From NCBI RefSeq assembly GCF_030719215.1, contig NZ_CP120983.1, forward strand, positions 3,658,001 to 3,722,000: a stretch of DNA of 64,000 nt, written 5' to 3'. The translations under genes and the position numbers were made by a program. A model generated the notes under the pieces. It was not told the origin of the DNA, searched no databases, and worked only from the letters and a program-made list of their open reading frames with translations. The DNA comes from Streptomyces sp. Alt3 (lineage in GTDB: Bacteria > Actinomycetota > Actinomycetes > Streptomycetales > Streptomycetaceae). This document shows, one piece after another, positions 27,150 through 35,623 of this stretch. Each line of letters opens with the position of its first letter. Within the stretch, counting starts at the first letter, position 1.

Positions 27150-27329
27150 GACACCCATGTTCCCCGCCCCACCGCCCGTTCGTCACCTTGTTTTGCGAGC
27201 GTTCGTCCAGAAGTTCGGCAAAGAAAGTAAAGCGAGCAGGAACCTCGTGGTCTCTTGTCTGCGTTAGGACGGGTGACGGTAGCTTTCGTGATGGCACGAA
27301 GCCCGACACGACGAGGAAAGGGACTTCCC

Positions 27330-27905
27330 ATGGCTGTAAGCCTGTCCAAGGGCGGCAACGTCTCGCTCACCAAGGAGGCCCCGGGCCTGACCGCCGTCAC
27401 GGTCGGCCTCGGCTGGGACGTCCGCACCACCACCGGCACCGACTTCGACCTCGACGCCTCGGCGATCGCGGTCAACACCGCCGGCAAGGTCTACTCCGAC
27501 GGCCACTTCGTCTTCTTCAACAACAAGGCGACGCCGGACCAGACCATCGTCCACACCGGTGACAACGTCACGGGCCAGGGCGAGGGCGACGACGAGCAGA
27601 TCAACGTCAACCTGGCGGGCCTCCCGGCGGACATCGACAAGATCGTGTTCCCGGTCTCCATCTACGACGCCGAGGCGCGCAGCCAGAACTTCGGCCAGGT
27701 GCGGAACGCCTTCATCCGCATCATCAACCAGGCCGGCGGCACCGAGATCGCCCGTTACGACCTCAGCGAGGACGCCGCCACCGAGACCGCGATGGTCTTC
27801 GGCGAGCTCTACCGCAACGGCGCGGAGTGGAAGTTCCGCGCGGTCGGCCAGGGTTACGCCTCGGGCCTGCGCGGCATCGCCCAGGACTTCGGCGTCAACC
27901 TCTGA
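27330..27905 (+). CDS. TerD-family stress protein
   Basis: A 191-residue TerD-domain protein. The calcium-binding signature is conserved: GLGWDVRTTTGTDFDLDASA and DGHFVFFNNKATPD, with NLAGLPADIDKIVFPVSIYDAE. Members are soluble and linked to tellurite resistance, phage inhibition and, in Streptomyces, calcium-dependent differentiation. GAGGAAAGGGAC precedes the ATG at 27330; an upstream in-frame start is not conserved. It is a single gene ended by a perfect hairpin. Confidence 0.93.
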   Translation: MAVSLSKGGNVSLTKEAPGLTAVTVGLGWDVRTTTGTDFDLDASAIAVNTAGKVYSDGHFVFFNNKATPDQTIVHTGDNVTGQGEGDDEQINVNLAGLPADIDKIVFPVSIYDAEARSQNFGQVRNAFIRIINQAGGTEIARYDLSEDAATETAMVFGELYRNGAEWKFRAVGQGYASGLRGIAQDFGVNL

Positions 27906-27922
27906 CGCGACGGCTTTCCCAG

Positions 27923-27959
27923 GGGAGCCCCCGCCCGACTCCGGTCGGCGGGGGCTCCC
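27923..27959. terminator. Terminator hairpin after the TerD gene
   Basis: A perfect 13-bp GC-rich stem (27923-27935 with 27947-27959) and an 11-base loop lie 17 bases past the stop. Confidence 0.8.
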
Positions 27960-28015
27960 GTGCGTCCGGCACCACCCACCCCTCGCACGGGCCCTCCTGC
28001 GCGCCCTTCTACGCG

Positions 28016-28105
28016 TCAGATAGCGGACACGAACGCATCCCAGTCGGACAAGAGCTGGTCAAAAACTTGTGAGGTAATTGTCGGCGTCCCGTCAAAAGCG
28101 TTCAT
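28016..28105 (-). other. Short open frame in an AT-richer promoter region
   Basis: A 29-codon minus-strand frame from ATG 28105 encodes a peptide ending VFDQLLSDWDAFVSAI, which looks like the C-terminus of a real protein, loosely like DUF397. The DNA is lower in GC than its neighbours and no ribosome site is evident. It is more likely a gene relic than a gene. Confidence 0.3.
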
Positions 28106-28159
28106 TCGGTGGCACGCTCTCCGCTCGTAACCCCCACAGGAACGAGCAACGGAGAAGGC

Positions 28160-29737
28160 ATGACCCCCCACATGAACACCCGTCGCGCCGCTGCCCTGAC
28201 CGCAGTTGCCGCGATGGTCGTCGTCGGCGTCCAGACCGGTTCGGCCACGGCCGGCACCGGAACCGGTGACAGCACAGCCTCTTCGTCCGGCGCCACCACC
28301 CTCGGCGTGAACACCGCCACCCGGCGCACCACCGCCCTGCGCACCGCACAGAGCGACGCCCCGGCCGCCGCCGAGGCCCTCGGGCTGGGCAGTCAGGAGA
28401 AACTGATCGCCCGTGACGTGATCAAGGACGCGCACGGCACGGTCCACACCCGCTACGAGCGCACCTACGCCGGCCTCCCGGTCCTCGGTGGCGACCTGGT
28501 CACCCACACCGCGGCGGACGGGAAGTCCAAGGGCGTGGACAGGGCCACCGACGCCCGCATATCCGTGCCGTCGACACAACCGAAGCTGAAGGCCGCCGCG
28601 AGCGCCCGCAAGGTCGTCTGGGCGGGCGACGGCAAGCCGGCCCTCGCCTTCGAGACCGTGCGCGAGGGAGTGCAGAAGGACGGCACGCCCAGCCGGCTGC
28701 ACATCATCACCGACGCCACGACCGGCAAGAAGCTGCACAGCTTCGAGGCCATCGAGACGGGCACCGGCAACAGCCAGTACAGCGGGCAGGTGACGCTGTC
28801 GACCACCAAGGGCGGCTCGGGCTTCGAGCTGACCGACGGCGACCGGGGCGGCCACAAGACGTACGACCTGAACCAGGGCCAGACCGGCACCGGCGACCTC
28901 GTCACGGACACCGACGACACCTGGGGCGACGGCACCGGCGGCGACCGCCAGACCGCGGCGGTGGACGCCCACTACGGCGCCGCCACGACCTGGGACTTCT
29001 ACAAGAACGAGCTGGGCCGCGACGGCATAGCCGGGGACGGCAGGGCCGCGTACTCCCGGGTCCACTTCGGCACCGGCTACGTCAACGCCTTCTGGGACGA
29101 CAGCTGCTTCTGCATGACCTACGGCGACGGGGCCGACGACAAGAGCGCCCTCACCGCGATCGACGTCGCCGGCCACGAGATGAGCCACGGCCTGACCGCC
29201 GCCACCGCCAACCTCGACTACTCGGGCGAGTCCGGCGGTCTCAACGAGGCGACCAGCGACATCTTCGGCACCTCCGTCGAGTTCTTCGCCGACAACACCA
29301 CCGACCCCGGTGACTACCTCATCGGCGAGAAGATCGACATCAACGGCGACGGGACCCCCCTGCGCTACATGGACGAGCCCAGCAAGGACGGCGGCTCGGC
29401 GGACTACTGGGACGCCGGCGTCGGCGACCTCGACGTGCACTACTCCTCCGGCGTCGCCAACCACTTCTTCTACCTGCTGGCGGAGGGCAGCGGTGCCAAG
29501 ACCATCGGCGGCGTCGACTACGACTCCCCGACCTCCGACGGCTCCACGGTCACCGGCATAGGCCGCCAGAAGGCCTATCAGATCTGGTACAAGGCGCTCT
29601 CCGTCTACATGACGTCGAGCACCGACTACGCCGGCGCCCGTGACGCCACCGAGAAGGCGGCCACGGACCTCTTCGGCGCCGACAGCGCCGAACTCGCCGC
29701 CGTCGACGCCGCCTGGACCGGCGTCAACGTCAAGTAG
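28160..29737 (+). CDS. Secreted M4 (thermolysin-like) metalloprotease precursor
   Basis: A 525-residue zinc protease. A signal peptide (RRAAALTAVAAMVVVGVQTG) and an FTP/PepSY propeptide (about residues 40-195) precede the catalytic domain. The zinc motif HExxH is present as VAGHEMSHGLT, the third zinc ligand is in GGLNEATSDIFG, and the C-terminal active-site histidine is in DVHYSSGVANHFFYLL. It should be secreted and self-activated, for extracellular protein digestion. The ATG at 28160 has GGAG six bases upstream; the frame open from 28109 has no ribosome site. A perfect hairpin ends the unit. Confidence 0.93.
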   Translation: MTPHMNTRRAAALTAVAAMVVVGVQTGSATAGTGTGDSTASSSGATTLGVNTATRRTTALRTAQSDAPAAAEALGLGSQEKLIARDVIKDAHGTVHTRYERTYAGLPVLGGDLVTHTAADGKSKGVDRATDARISVPSTQPKLKAAASARKVVWAGDGKPALAFETVREGVQKDGTPSRLHIITDATTGKKLHSFEAIETGTGNSQYSGQVTLSTTKGGSGFELTDGDRGGHKTYDLNQGQTGTGDLVTDTDDTWGDGTGGDRQTAAVDAHYGAATTWDFYKNELGRDGIAGDGRAAYSRVHFGTGYVNAFWDDSCFCMTYGDGADDKSALTAIDVAGHEMSHGLTAATANLDYSGESGGLNEATSDIFGTSVEFFADNTTDPGDYLIGEKIDINGDGTPLRYMDEPSKDGGSADYWDAGVGDLDVHYSSGVANHFFYLLAEGSGAKTIGGVDYDSPTSDGSTVTGIGRQKAYQIWYKALSVYMTSSTDYAGARDATEKAATDLFGADSAELAAVDAAWTGVNVK

Positions 29738-29749
29738 CACGGAGGAACA

Positions 29750-29786
29750 CCGGGAGCCGGTCAGCCTGGGGCTGACCGGCTCCCGG
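29750..29786. terminator. Terminator hairpin after the M4 protease gene
   Basis: A perfect 16-bp stem (29750-29765 with 29771-29786) and a 5-base loop follow the stop by 12 bases. Confidence 0.85.
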
Positions 29787-29821
29787 CGTTCAGCCGAGAC
29801 CCTTCACCACGCTGTCGAAAC

Positions 29822-29839
29822 TTGTATGTTGATATACAA
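29822..29839. promoter_or_regulatory. AT-rich inverted repeat TTGTAT-N6-ATACAA
   Basis: A 6-bp inverted repeat in an unusually AT-rich patch lies just upstream of the truncated gene relic. It resembles GntR or PadR operator half-sites and may be a leftover promoter element. Confidence 0.35.
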
Positions 29840-29854
29840 CTTGTAACGCAGTGA

Positions 29855-30241
29855 CCACCGACCGAGGCAGGGATCGCCGACACCAACGACCAGGCCAGAT
29901 ACGCCTACCACGTCATCGGCGCCCCGGTCACCGGCCTGCCGGTCCTCGGCGATGCCGCACAGCGGCTCATCGACGCCGGGACATACGAGTGGTCCAAGGA
30001 CGCCATCGCGTCGGCGGAAGCAGCGGACCAGGAGAAGAACTCCGGGCACTACAGCGCGGGCGTCGACGGCACGTACAGCCTCATCGACGCCTGGGCCAAG
30101 GACCGAGGCGTCGACGTCACCGATCCCGACAACACCAAGAACGACCCGAATTGGGACGCCTGGCAGGCCATGCGCAAGGAAGCCAAGCAGTCGTACTCGG
30201 GAGCACGTGGCGACGCCGCGACCTACCTCGGACGGGATTGA
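29855..30241 (+). pseudogene. 5'-truncated gene relic, C-terminal part of an unknown protein
   Basis: From 29855 an open frame of 128 codons reads as good protein (YAYHVIGAPVTGLPVLGDA, then YSLIDAWAKDRGVDVTD, ending AATYLGRD) with Streptomyces codon use. It is preceded in frame by a TGA (29852-29854) and has no plausible start codon near its beginning; the first internal ATG is far downstream. It therefore looks like the last quarter of a longer gene whose front was lost by deletion. It ends seven bases before the next start, so the parent gene was probably co-transcribed with it. I do not know the family for certain. Confidence 0.6.
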
Positions 30242-30247
30242 GCACAA

Positions 30248-31264
30248 GTGAGTACGGAAACATCCGGCAAGCGCCGCCGGGCGTGGCTGGTCACGGCCGG
30301 CGTCTGTGCGCTGGCCGTGGTGGCCGGCGTGACGGTGGCGACCAACACCAACGTCCTGGGGCCCCGTGACCTGTGCGACGGGTGGTTCAGCGGCGAGGAC
30401 GCCGGAAACAGCCTCGACGGCTTCGGCCGGGTGACCGGCAGCATCGACAACCTCGGAGGCTGCACGGTTGAACAGTCCGGCTGGCTGCCGGGCACCACGG
30501 ACGCGAAGATCCGGCTGTCGGCCACCTCTGTCACCCCCGCCCACCCCTTCAGCCGGTCCGAGTGGAAGGCCTCGGGCGCACAGAACATCCTTCCGGGCGG
30601 GCTGCCCGGCGCCTTCGACGCGTACGGCAACGGCTGGGTGGCCCTGCCGTCCGGCTGCGGCCCGGTCGGTGCCGCATGGGCCAAGGGCGACCACACGATC
30701 CTGAGCGTCGCCGTCAAGCAAGGGAACGCCGACCCGGCGGAACTCGCCCGGCTGACCAGGGCCGCAGCCTTTGAGCTCGCTGCCGATCACGACTGCGCGC
30801 CTGCCGACTCATCGACGCGGAACGCCTCGGCGGACCTCATCCAGGCGTCCGCTCCCGCCAGGAGCGACCCTGCCACGGTGTGCGGACTGGACGGCTTCTC
30901 CCTCGGCGCCGAGGCTCCGGCGGCCAGGCCTCTGCGGGAGCAGACCTCGGGCTCCCGCGACGACGCCTGGTTCTGCGACCTCTCCCTGTACCAGCCCGCC
31001 ACCGGGCTGCCCCGGGACGACGACCGTGAGCCGTTCGCCCGGCTCGCGGTCATCCGTAACCCCGAGCTGCTGCCCGCGGCGAAGGAGCGGCGCTTCGACC
31101 ATGCCGTCTGCGGTGGCAAGGAGACCTACTTCGCGACAGAGATCGCCGATTACGTGTACTCCCCGGACACCCCGGAGGAGAAGGCCGCGGCGACCCTGGT
31201 CAAGGCGTCCGACGTGCAGAACCGCTTCACCGCCGCCGCCCGCAAAGCACTCGCCTGCGACTGA
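30248..31264 (+). CDS. Membrane-anchored protein of unknown function
   Basis: A 338-residue protein with one N-terminal transmembrane helix (RRAWLVTAGVCALAVVAGVTVA) and a large extracytoplasmic part. The outer part has two similar halves, each with an LCDGWFSGED/VCGLDGFSLG-like start and several Cys (CDGW, GGCTVEQ, PSGCGPVG, DHDCAP, CGLDG, WFCDLSLY, CGGKETYF, ALACD), so disulfides are likely. I do not recognise a family. GTG 30248 lies just after the truncated relic, whose lost parent was probably its partner. Confidence 0.7.
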   Translation: MSTETSGKRRRAWLVTAGVCALAVVAGVTVATNTNVLGPRDLCDGWFSGEDAGNSLDGFGRVTGSIDNLGGCTVEQSGWLPGTTDAKIRLSATSVTPAHPFSRSEWKASGAQNILPGGLPGAFDAYGNGWVALPSGCGPVGAAWAKGDHTILSVAVKQGNADPAELARLTRAAAFELAADHDCAPADSSTRNASADLIQASAPARSDPATVCGLDGFSLGAEAPAARPLREQTSGSRDDAWFCDLSLYQPATGLPRDDDREPFARLAVIRNPELLPAAKERRFDHAVCGGKETYFATEIADYVYSPDTPEEKAAATLVKASDVQNRFTAAARKALACD

Positions 31265-31299
31265 CCGGACTGCTGCCGCGCTCGTCGCCGGGCCGGGCG

Positions 31300-31857
31300 T
31301 CAGCGGCCGAGCGCCGCGACACCCGCCGCCGCGAACTTCTCGTCGAGGTCGCCGCTCGGGGCGCCCGCGACGCCGATGCCCGCCACCGGGGCGCCCTTGA
31401 CCTGCACGGGCGATCCGCCCGCCAGGAACAGGGTGCCGGGGATGTCCTTCAGGTTGGGGGCCTGCTCCAGGCGCTTGACCAGCTCGGAGGTGGGCGAGTT
31501 CCAGGAGACGGCGGTGTACGCCTTCTTCACGGCGGACTCGGGGGACTGCGGGCCCGCACCGTCGCCGCGCAGCGTGACGACGGTGTTGCCGTTGCGGTCG
31601 ACGACGGCGACCGAGACGCGCTGGTTCTCCTTCTTCGCGGCGTCCAGGGCGGCCTGCGCGGCCTTGGTCGCGGCGGCGACGGTCAGGTGCGTGGACTGCT
31701 GGAGGTTCCGGTCCGCGGCGTCGGCCTTCACGGCGGCGGCGGGCGCGGCAGCCGGGGTGGACGCGTTCGCGGACATCGCGCCGAAGGTTCCGGCACCCAG
31801 CGCCGCGGCGGCGACGGCACCGGTCAGGACACGGGTACGCAGGGACATCTTCTTCAT
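31300..31857 (-). CDS. hbpS: Extracellular haem-binding protein HbpS-like (GlcG/HbpS domain)
   Basis: A 185-residue secreted protein. The signal peptide is RTRVLTGAVAAAALGAGTFGAMSANA, and the GlcG/HbpS domain follows (THLTVAAATKAAQAALDAAKKENQRVSVAVVDRNG). In Streptomyces reticuli HbpS binds haem and iron outside the cell and controls the SenS sensor kinase under redox stress. The sensor kinase and regulator genes lie divergently right beside it, which is the same arrangement and supports the name. GGAG lies eight bases before ATG 31857. Haem-ligand residues cannot be assigned with certainty from sequence alone. Confidence 0.85.
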   Translation of the reverse strand: MKKMSLRTRVLTGAVAAAALGAGTFGAMSANASTPAAAPAAAVKADAADRNLQQSTHLTVAAATKAAQAALDAAKKENQRVSVAVVDRNGNTVVTLRGDGAGPQSPESAVKKAYTAVSWNSPTSELVKRLEQAPNLKDIPGTLFLAGGSPVQVKGAPVAGIGVAGAPSGDLDEKFAAAGVAALGR

Positions 31858-31889
31858 GGTGGGCTCCTCGGATGAAGGTCGGCTCGGCC

Positions 31890-31965
31890 CCGCACAGTCC
31901 GGCTTCGGACATCGGCTTCGGGCTTCGGGCACTGGCTTCCGGTTTCGGCTTCCGGTATCGATCCT
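31890..31965. repeat. Degenerate GGCTTCGG direct repeats between hbpS and senS
   Basis: Five to six imperfect copies of GGCTTCSG/GCTTCCGG occur in about 70 bp immediately upstream of hbpS. They could be regulator half-sites for the divergent genes. Confidence 0.5.
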
Positions 31966-32154
31966 CCGGCCGGAACCGGGCACGGGCCGTCGGCGTACCG
32001 GCTCGAAGCCGCAGCCGGGTCGGCCGACGGCCCCGTCAGCCGATCGGTTGATGCGGAGGTGGACCGCAGGGGTGACCATGGGATGTCCACGCAGGTCAGC
32101 GGCTGCGCGGTGACGTGGAAGCGCAGGACAGACCGAAGGAGCGCGGGGTACGAC

Positions 32155-33513
32155 GTGCGGCGGAACGGAACCGGGCCGGACCCGGAGCGGACGGAGCCGG
32201 CAGGCGCGGGCAGCACGCACCGTGCGGGTGCGGCGGGCGACCCGGACGCGCGGTGGCTGGCCCTCCTCATGCACGCCGCGTTCTTCCTGCTGCTCGGCGC
32301 CTCCCTCGCGCGTTTCCTCATGCGCCACCCCGGCGAGACCCGTACCCCCTGGATCATCGGGCTGTCGGCCGTGCTCGCCGCGCTGTACCTCCTCGGACCG
32401 GTGCTCGGCTCGCGGCCCACACCCCGCCGGCTGACCTGGCTCGGCGCCCTCGTCCTGGTGTGGATGGTCCTGGTCGTCCTCGCGCCGAGCTTCGCGTGGT
32501 GCGCCGTCCCGCTCTTCTACACGGGCCTGCGGATCCTGCCACCGCGCGCCGCCCTGGCACTCGTCGCCCTGCTCACCGTGTTCGTCGTCGCCGCGCAGCT
32601 ACGGCTCGCCACCGGCTTCGATCCGAACCTCGTCCTGGCACCACCCGCCGTCGCGGCCGTCGCCACCGCCGTCTTCGTCCACATGCAGCGCCAGGCCGTA
32701 CGCCAACGGGCCCTGGCCGTACGTCAGCGCGAGCTGATCGACGACCTGCTCCGCACCCGGCGGGAACTCGCAGCCACCGAGCGCCGGGAAGGAACCCTCG
32801 CCGAACGCCAGCGGCTGTCCATGGAGATCCACGACACCCTGGCCCAGGGGCTCTCCAGCCAGCAGATGCTGCTCCAGGCGGCCGACCGCTCCTGGGACGC
32901 CGACCCGGCCACCGCCCGCCGCCACGTCCTCACGGCGACCGGCATCGCGGAGCGCAACCTCGCCGAGGCCCGCCGCTTCGTGCACGACCTCGCGCCCGCC
33001 GACCTGGCGGAGGGCGGCGGGCTGGAAGCGGCGCTGCACGCACTCGCAGACCGGGAGACCGCCCAGGCACGCGGGGGCCTCACCGTCCGCTGCCATGTGG
33101 AGGGCGCCCCGGCCACCACGCTGCCCGACCGGGTGCAGTCCGCGCTCCTGCGGATCGCGCAGGGCGCGCTCGCCAACGTCACCGAACACGCGGAGGCCAC
33201 CGTCGCCGCGCTGACCCTCACCCACCTCGACGACCGCGTCGTCCTCGACGTCGCCGACAACGGCCACGGCTTCAGCCCCGAGCGGCAGACATCCCGCCCG
33301 GCCGGCGGCGTACGCGGCCACGGGCTGCCCGCGATGCGGGCCCGGGTCCAGCAGCTCGGCGGCACACTGACCATCGAATCGGCACCCGGCGAAGGCACCG
33401 TCCTGTCCGCCGCCGTGCCCCTGGCCGCGCACCCGGGCGCCCCCGGCCCGGCGTCCGGGCAACCCACCTCGTCCGCCTCACCAGCCCCGCCCGCCCCGGA
33501 GGAACGCGCATGA
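32155..33513 (+). CDS. senS: Sensor histidine kinase, SenS-like
   Basis: A 452-residue membrane histidine kinase of the NarL-partner (HisKA_3) class. About five transmembrane helices lie in residues 25-180. The phosphoacceptor histidine is in LSMEIHDTLAQGLSSQQMLLQ, and the ATPase domain shows VADNGHGFSP and GHGLPAMRARVQQLGG. The stop overlaps the response regulator start in ATGA. With the divergent hbpS gene this corresponds to the HbpS/SenS/SenR redox-sensing system. GTG 32155 is chosen since the upstream 32 codons are not family-like; AAGGAG lies 14 bases upstream. Confidence 0.85.
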   Translation: MRRNGTGPDPERTEPAGAGSTHRAGAAGDPDARWLALLMHAAFFLLLGASLARFLMRHPGETRTPWIIGLSAVLAALYLLGPVLGSRPTPRRLTWLGALVLVWMVLVVLAPSFAWCAVPLFYTGLRILPPRAALALVALLTVFVVAAQLRLATGFDPNLVLAPPAVAAVATAVFVHMQRQAVRQRALAVRQRELIDDLLRTRRELAATERREGTLAERQRLSMEIHDTLAQGLSSQQMLLQAADRSWDADPATARRHVLTATGIAERNLAEARRFVHDLAPADLAEGGGLEAALHALADRETAQARGGLTVRCHVEGAPATTLPDRVQSALLRIAQGALANVTEHAEATVAALTLTHLDDRVVLDVADNGHGFSPERQTSRPAGGVRGHGLPAMRARVQQLGGTLTIESAPGEGTVLSAAVPLAAHPGAPGPASGQPTSSASPAPPAPEERA

Positions 33514-34142
33514 CCCCGCCCGTACGGATCCTGCTCTGCGACGACCACGCCGTCGTACGGGCCGGGCTGCTCGCCCTGCTCGGCGGCGAACCCGACATCG
33601 ACGTCGTGGGCGAGGCGGGCAGCGGGGAGGAAGCCGTCGCCCTCGCCGCGCGGCTCCGGCCCGACGTCGTCCTGATGGACCTCCAGCTGGGCGCGGGGAT
33701 CGACGGCGTCGAGGCGACCCGCCGCATCGCGGCAGCCGGGGCCGGCGCGGTCAACGTACTCGTCCTCACGACGTACGACACCGACGCGGACATCACCCGC
33801 GCCATCGAGGCGGGAGCCACCGGGTACCTGCTGAAGGCCGAACGCCCGGAGGAACTCTTCGCCGCGATCCGCGCCGCCGCGCAGGGCCGCACGACACTCT
33901 CCCCGCCGGTCGCCAGCCGTGTCATGGCCCGGATGCGCAGCCCCCGGCCCACCCTGACCGAACGCGAACTCGACATCCTGGGCCAGCTGTCCCAGGGCCT
34001 CGGCAACCGGGACATCGCACGAGCCCTCTTCATCAGCGAGGCAACCGTCAAGACCCACCTGGGCCGGATCTACGAGAAGCTCGGCGTGGACACCAGGGCG
34101 GGAGCGGTCTCCGTCGCCAAGGAGCAACGCCTGCTCCCGTGA
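33510..34142 (+). CDS. senR: NarL/LuxR-type response regulator, SenR-like
   Basis: A 210-residue response regulator. The receiver domain has DDHAVVRAG, the phosphorylated aspartate in VVLMDLQLG, and the conserved Thr and Lys (LTTYD, LLKAERPEEL). The C-terminal LuxR helix-turn-helix is LTERELDILGQLSQGLGNRDIARALFISEATVKTHLGRIYEKL. It overlaps senS by four bases and is its evident partner. In S. reticuli SenR controls redox-defence genes including hbpS itself; the same autoregulation is likely here. Confidence 0.88.
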   Translation: MTPPVRILLCDDHAVVRAGLLALLGGEPDIDVVGEAGSGEEAVALAARLRPDVVLMDLQLGAGIDGVEATRRIAAAGAGAVNVLVLTTYDTDADITRAIEAGATGYLLKAERPEELFAAIRAAAQGRTTLSPPVASRVMARMRSPRPTLTERELDILGQLSQGLGNRDIARALFISEATVKTHLGRIYEKLGVDTRAGAVSVAKEQRLLP

Positions 34143-34258
34143 CCCACGGCCCCGGGCGCCCCGCGCCGGACGCCGCCGGCGTTCACCCGGACGGCCTAGT
34201 CACGCCCCGTGCCCGCCGCCCGGCACGGGGCGCCCACGCGGCATGACACCATCGAACC

Positions 34259-34756
34259 GTGCTCGACATCGGCTACTCCCTCTCCCGGCGCTTCCCGGAC
34301 CCCCCGCAGACCGACTACCGCCGCGCGGACGTCCACGCCCTGCGGCACGACCTGTTCTCCGGGGACGTCTACCTCGCCGACACCAAGGCGGACCGCGAAG
34401 TATCCACAGCCTGGGGATGGGTCCCCGTACTCGACTTCGCCTGGGCACTCTGCGACATCGTCGAGCAGATCGACCGCGACCCCCGGGGCAACCGCTCGCA
34501 CCGCCAGCAGTACGCCGAGCTCGACTTCACCGAGTCCTCCGACCGCATGCTCTTCGAACGCCGCTTCGGTTGGGTGGACGTCGAAGCCGACTGGATGCCT
34601 GGCGAGGAGCCCCCGCTCACCTTCAGCCACTCCCTGCTGCGCCGCGAGGCCCGCGACTTCCTGCACGACCTGATCGCCGACCTGGCCGACATGCACGAAG
34701 GCCTCGCCGACAACCCGATCATCTGGGACCTCCAGGCCCGCTTCCCCCGCCTCTGA
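34259..34756 (+). CDS. Conserved hypothetical protein
   Basis: A 165-residue acidic soluble protein without signal or membrane segments. Its start is MLDIGYSLSRRFPDPPQTDYRRADVHALRHDLF and it contains ADTKADREVSTAWGWVPVLDFAWAL and a C-terminal RREARDFLHDLIADLADMHEGL helix. I recognise the style of a widespread Streptomyces family but no named domain or active site. It is a single gene, with a GTG start and no obvious ribosome site. Confidence 0.75.
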   Translation: MLDIGYSLSRRFPDPPQTDYRRADVHALRHDLFSGDVYLADTKADREVSTAWGWVPVLDFAWALCDIVEQIDRDPRGNRSHRQQYAELDFTESSDRMLFERRFGWVDVEADWMPGEEPPLTFSHSLLRREARDFLHDLIADLADMHEGLADNPIIWDLQARFPRL

Positions 34757-34817
34757 CAGCACCCGGCCCCGGGAACCGGGACGAGGGCGCGGGCGGGAAC
34801 CAACCGACGGTGCACGC

Positions 34818-35516
34818 CTACGCCTCCACCCGCACCCCGATCTGCGCGGCGAACGCCGGAGCCAGCTCCATCAGCTGGGACGGGCTGATCACCGCACCCG
34901 CCAGCCGCTCCACACCCCGCGCGATGTCGAGCTCGGCGACCGTCCTCAGATCGACGGACTCCATCCGCACGGAACTGAAGTCGGCACGCTTCAGCACGCA
35001 GTCCCGGAACTCCACCCGCACCAGCTGCGCCTCCGCGAAATCCGGCTCCGAGAGCACACACCCCTCGAACACGACGTCCTTCAGCCGTGCCTTGCGCAGA
35101 TTCAGATAATCGATCTTCCCGCCCCGCACGAGCACCCGCTCCAGCACCGCACCGTGCAGCTGCACCCCGCCCAGCCGCGCGTCCAGGACCTCGACATCCC
35201 GCAGCGACGCCCCCGCCAGATCGGTGCCCACACCCCGCACACCCGTCAGCACCGAGTCGATGAACCTGGCCCGCACCAGCTCCGCACGGTCCAGCGCGCA
35301 CCCACGCAGCTCACAGTCCATGAACCGCGCGCCGGGCCCCGAGGCGTCGGCGAGGTCCGTCCCATCGAACCGCACCCCGTCGTAGTCCCCGTCGGGCTCC
35401 AGCCCCTCCCCGTCGTACTCCACCAAAGGCGGCAGCCGGACCTCCGGCCGCCTCGCCTCCGCCACCTCGTCCTTCGCCCCCGCGCCCCTGCCGCTCCTGT
35501 TGCCTGTACGTGCCAT
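34818..35516 (-). CDS. Pentapeptide-repeat protein
   Basis: A 232-residue protein. After a charged N-terminus come about 20 degenerate A(D/N)LxX repeats (for example DGTDLADASGPGARF and DFAEAQLVRVEFRDCVLKRADF), which form a right-handed quadrilateral beta-helix. Some members mimic DNA and protect gyrase from quinolones or toxins, but most have no known function, and the C-terminal helical part (ISPSQLMELAPAFAAQIG) is typical of actinobacterial members. The start at 35516 follows a G-rich tract; an ATG at 35525 is also in frame. Confidence 0.85.
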   Translation of the reverse strand: MARTGNRSGRGAGAKDEVAEARRPEVRLPPLVEYDGEGLEPDGDYDGVRFDGTDLADASGPGARFMDCELRGCALDRAELVRARFIDSVLTGVRGVGTDLAGASLRDVEVLDARLGGVQLHGAVLERVLVRGGKIDYLNLRKARLKDVVFEGCVLSEPDFAEAQLVRVEFRDCVLKRADFSSVRMESVDLRTVAELDIARGVERLAGAVISPSQLMELAPAFAAQIGVRVEA

Positions 35517-35623
35517 GCCCCCCATCGTGACGCACACCACCGACACCGCCCGGCCCGGTGTCACGAAACCGGCCGGCCCGACCGTCCTTCCTGCAGAAGC
35601 GCCCACCGCGAGGAGACCCAGCC

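Noticed and set aside
28016..29740. A 574-codon minus-strand frame opposite the M4 protease
   Set aside because: Antisense shadow; only its last 29 codons, outside the protease gene, look protein-like and are listed separately.
29851..30369. A plus-strand frame overlapping the gene relic
   Set aside because: Its Arg/Gly/His-rich product is the wrong frame; the neighbouring frame ending at 30241 reads as genuine protein.
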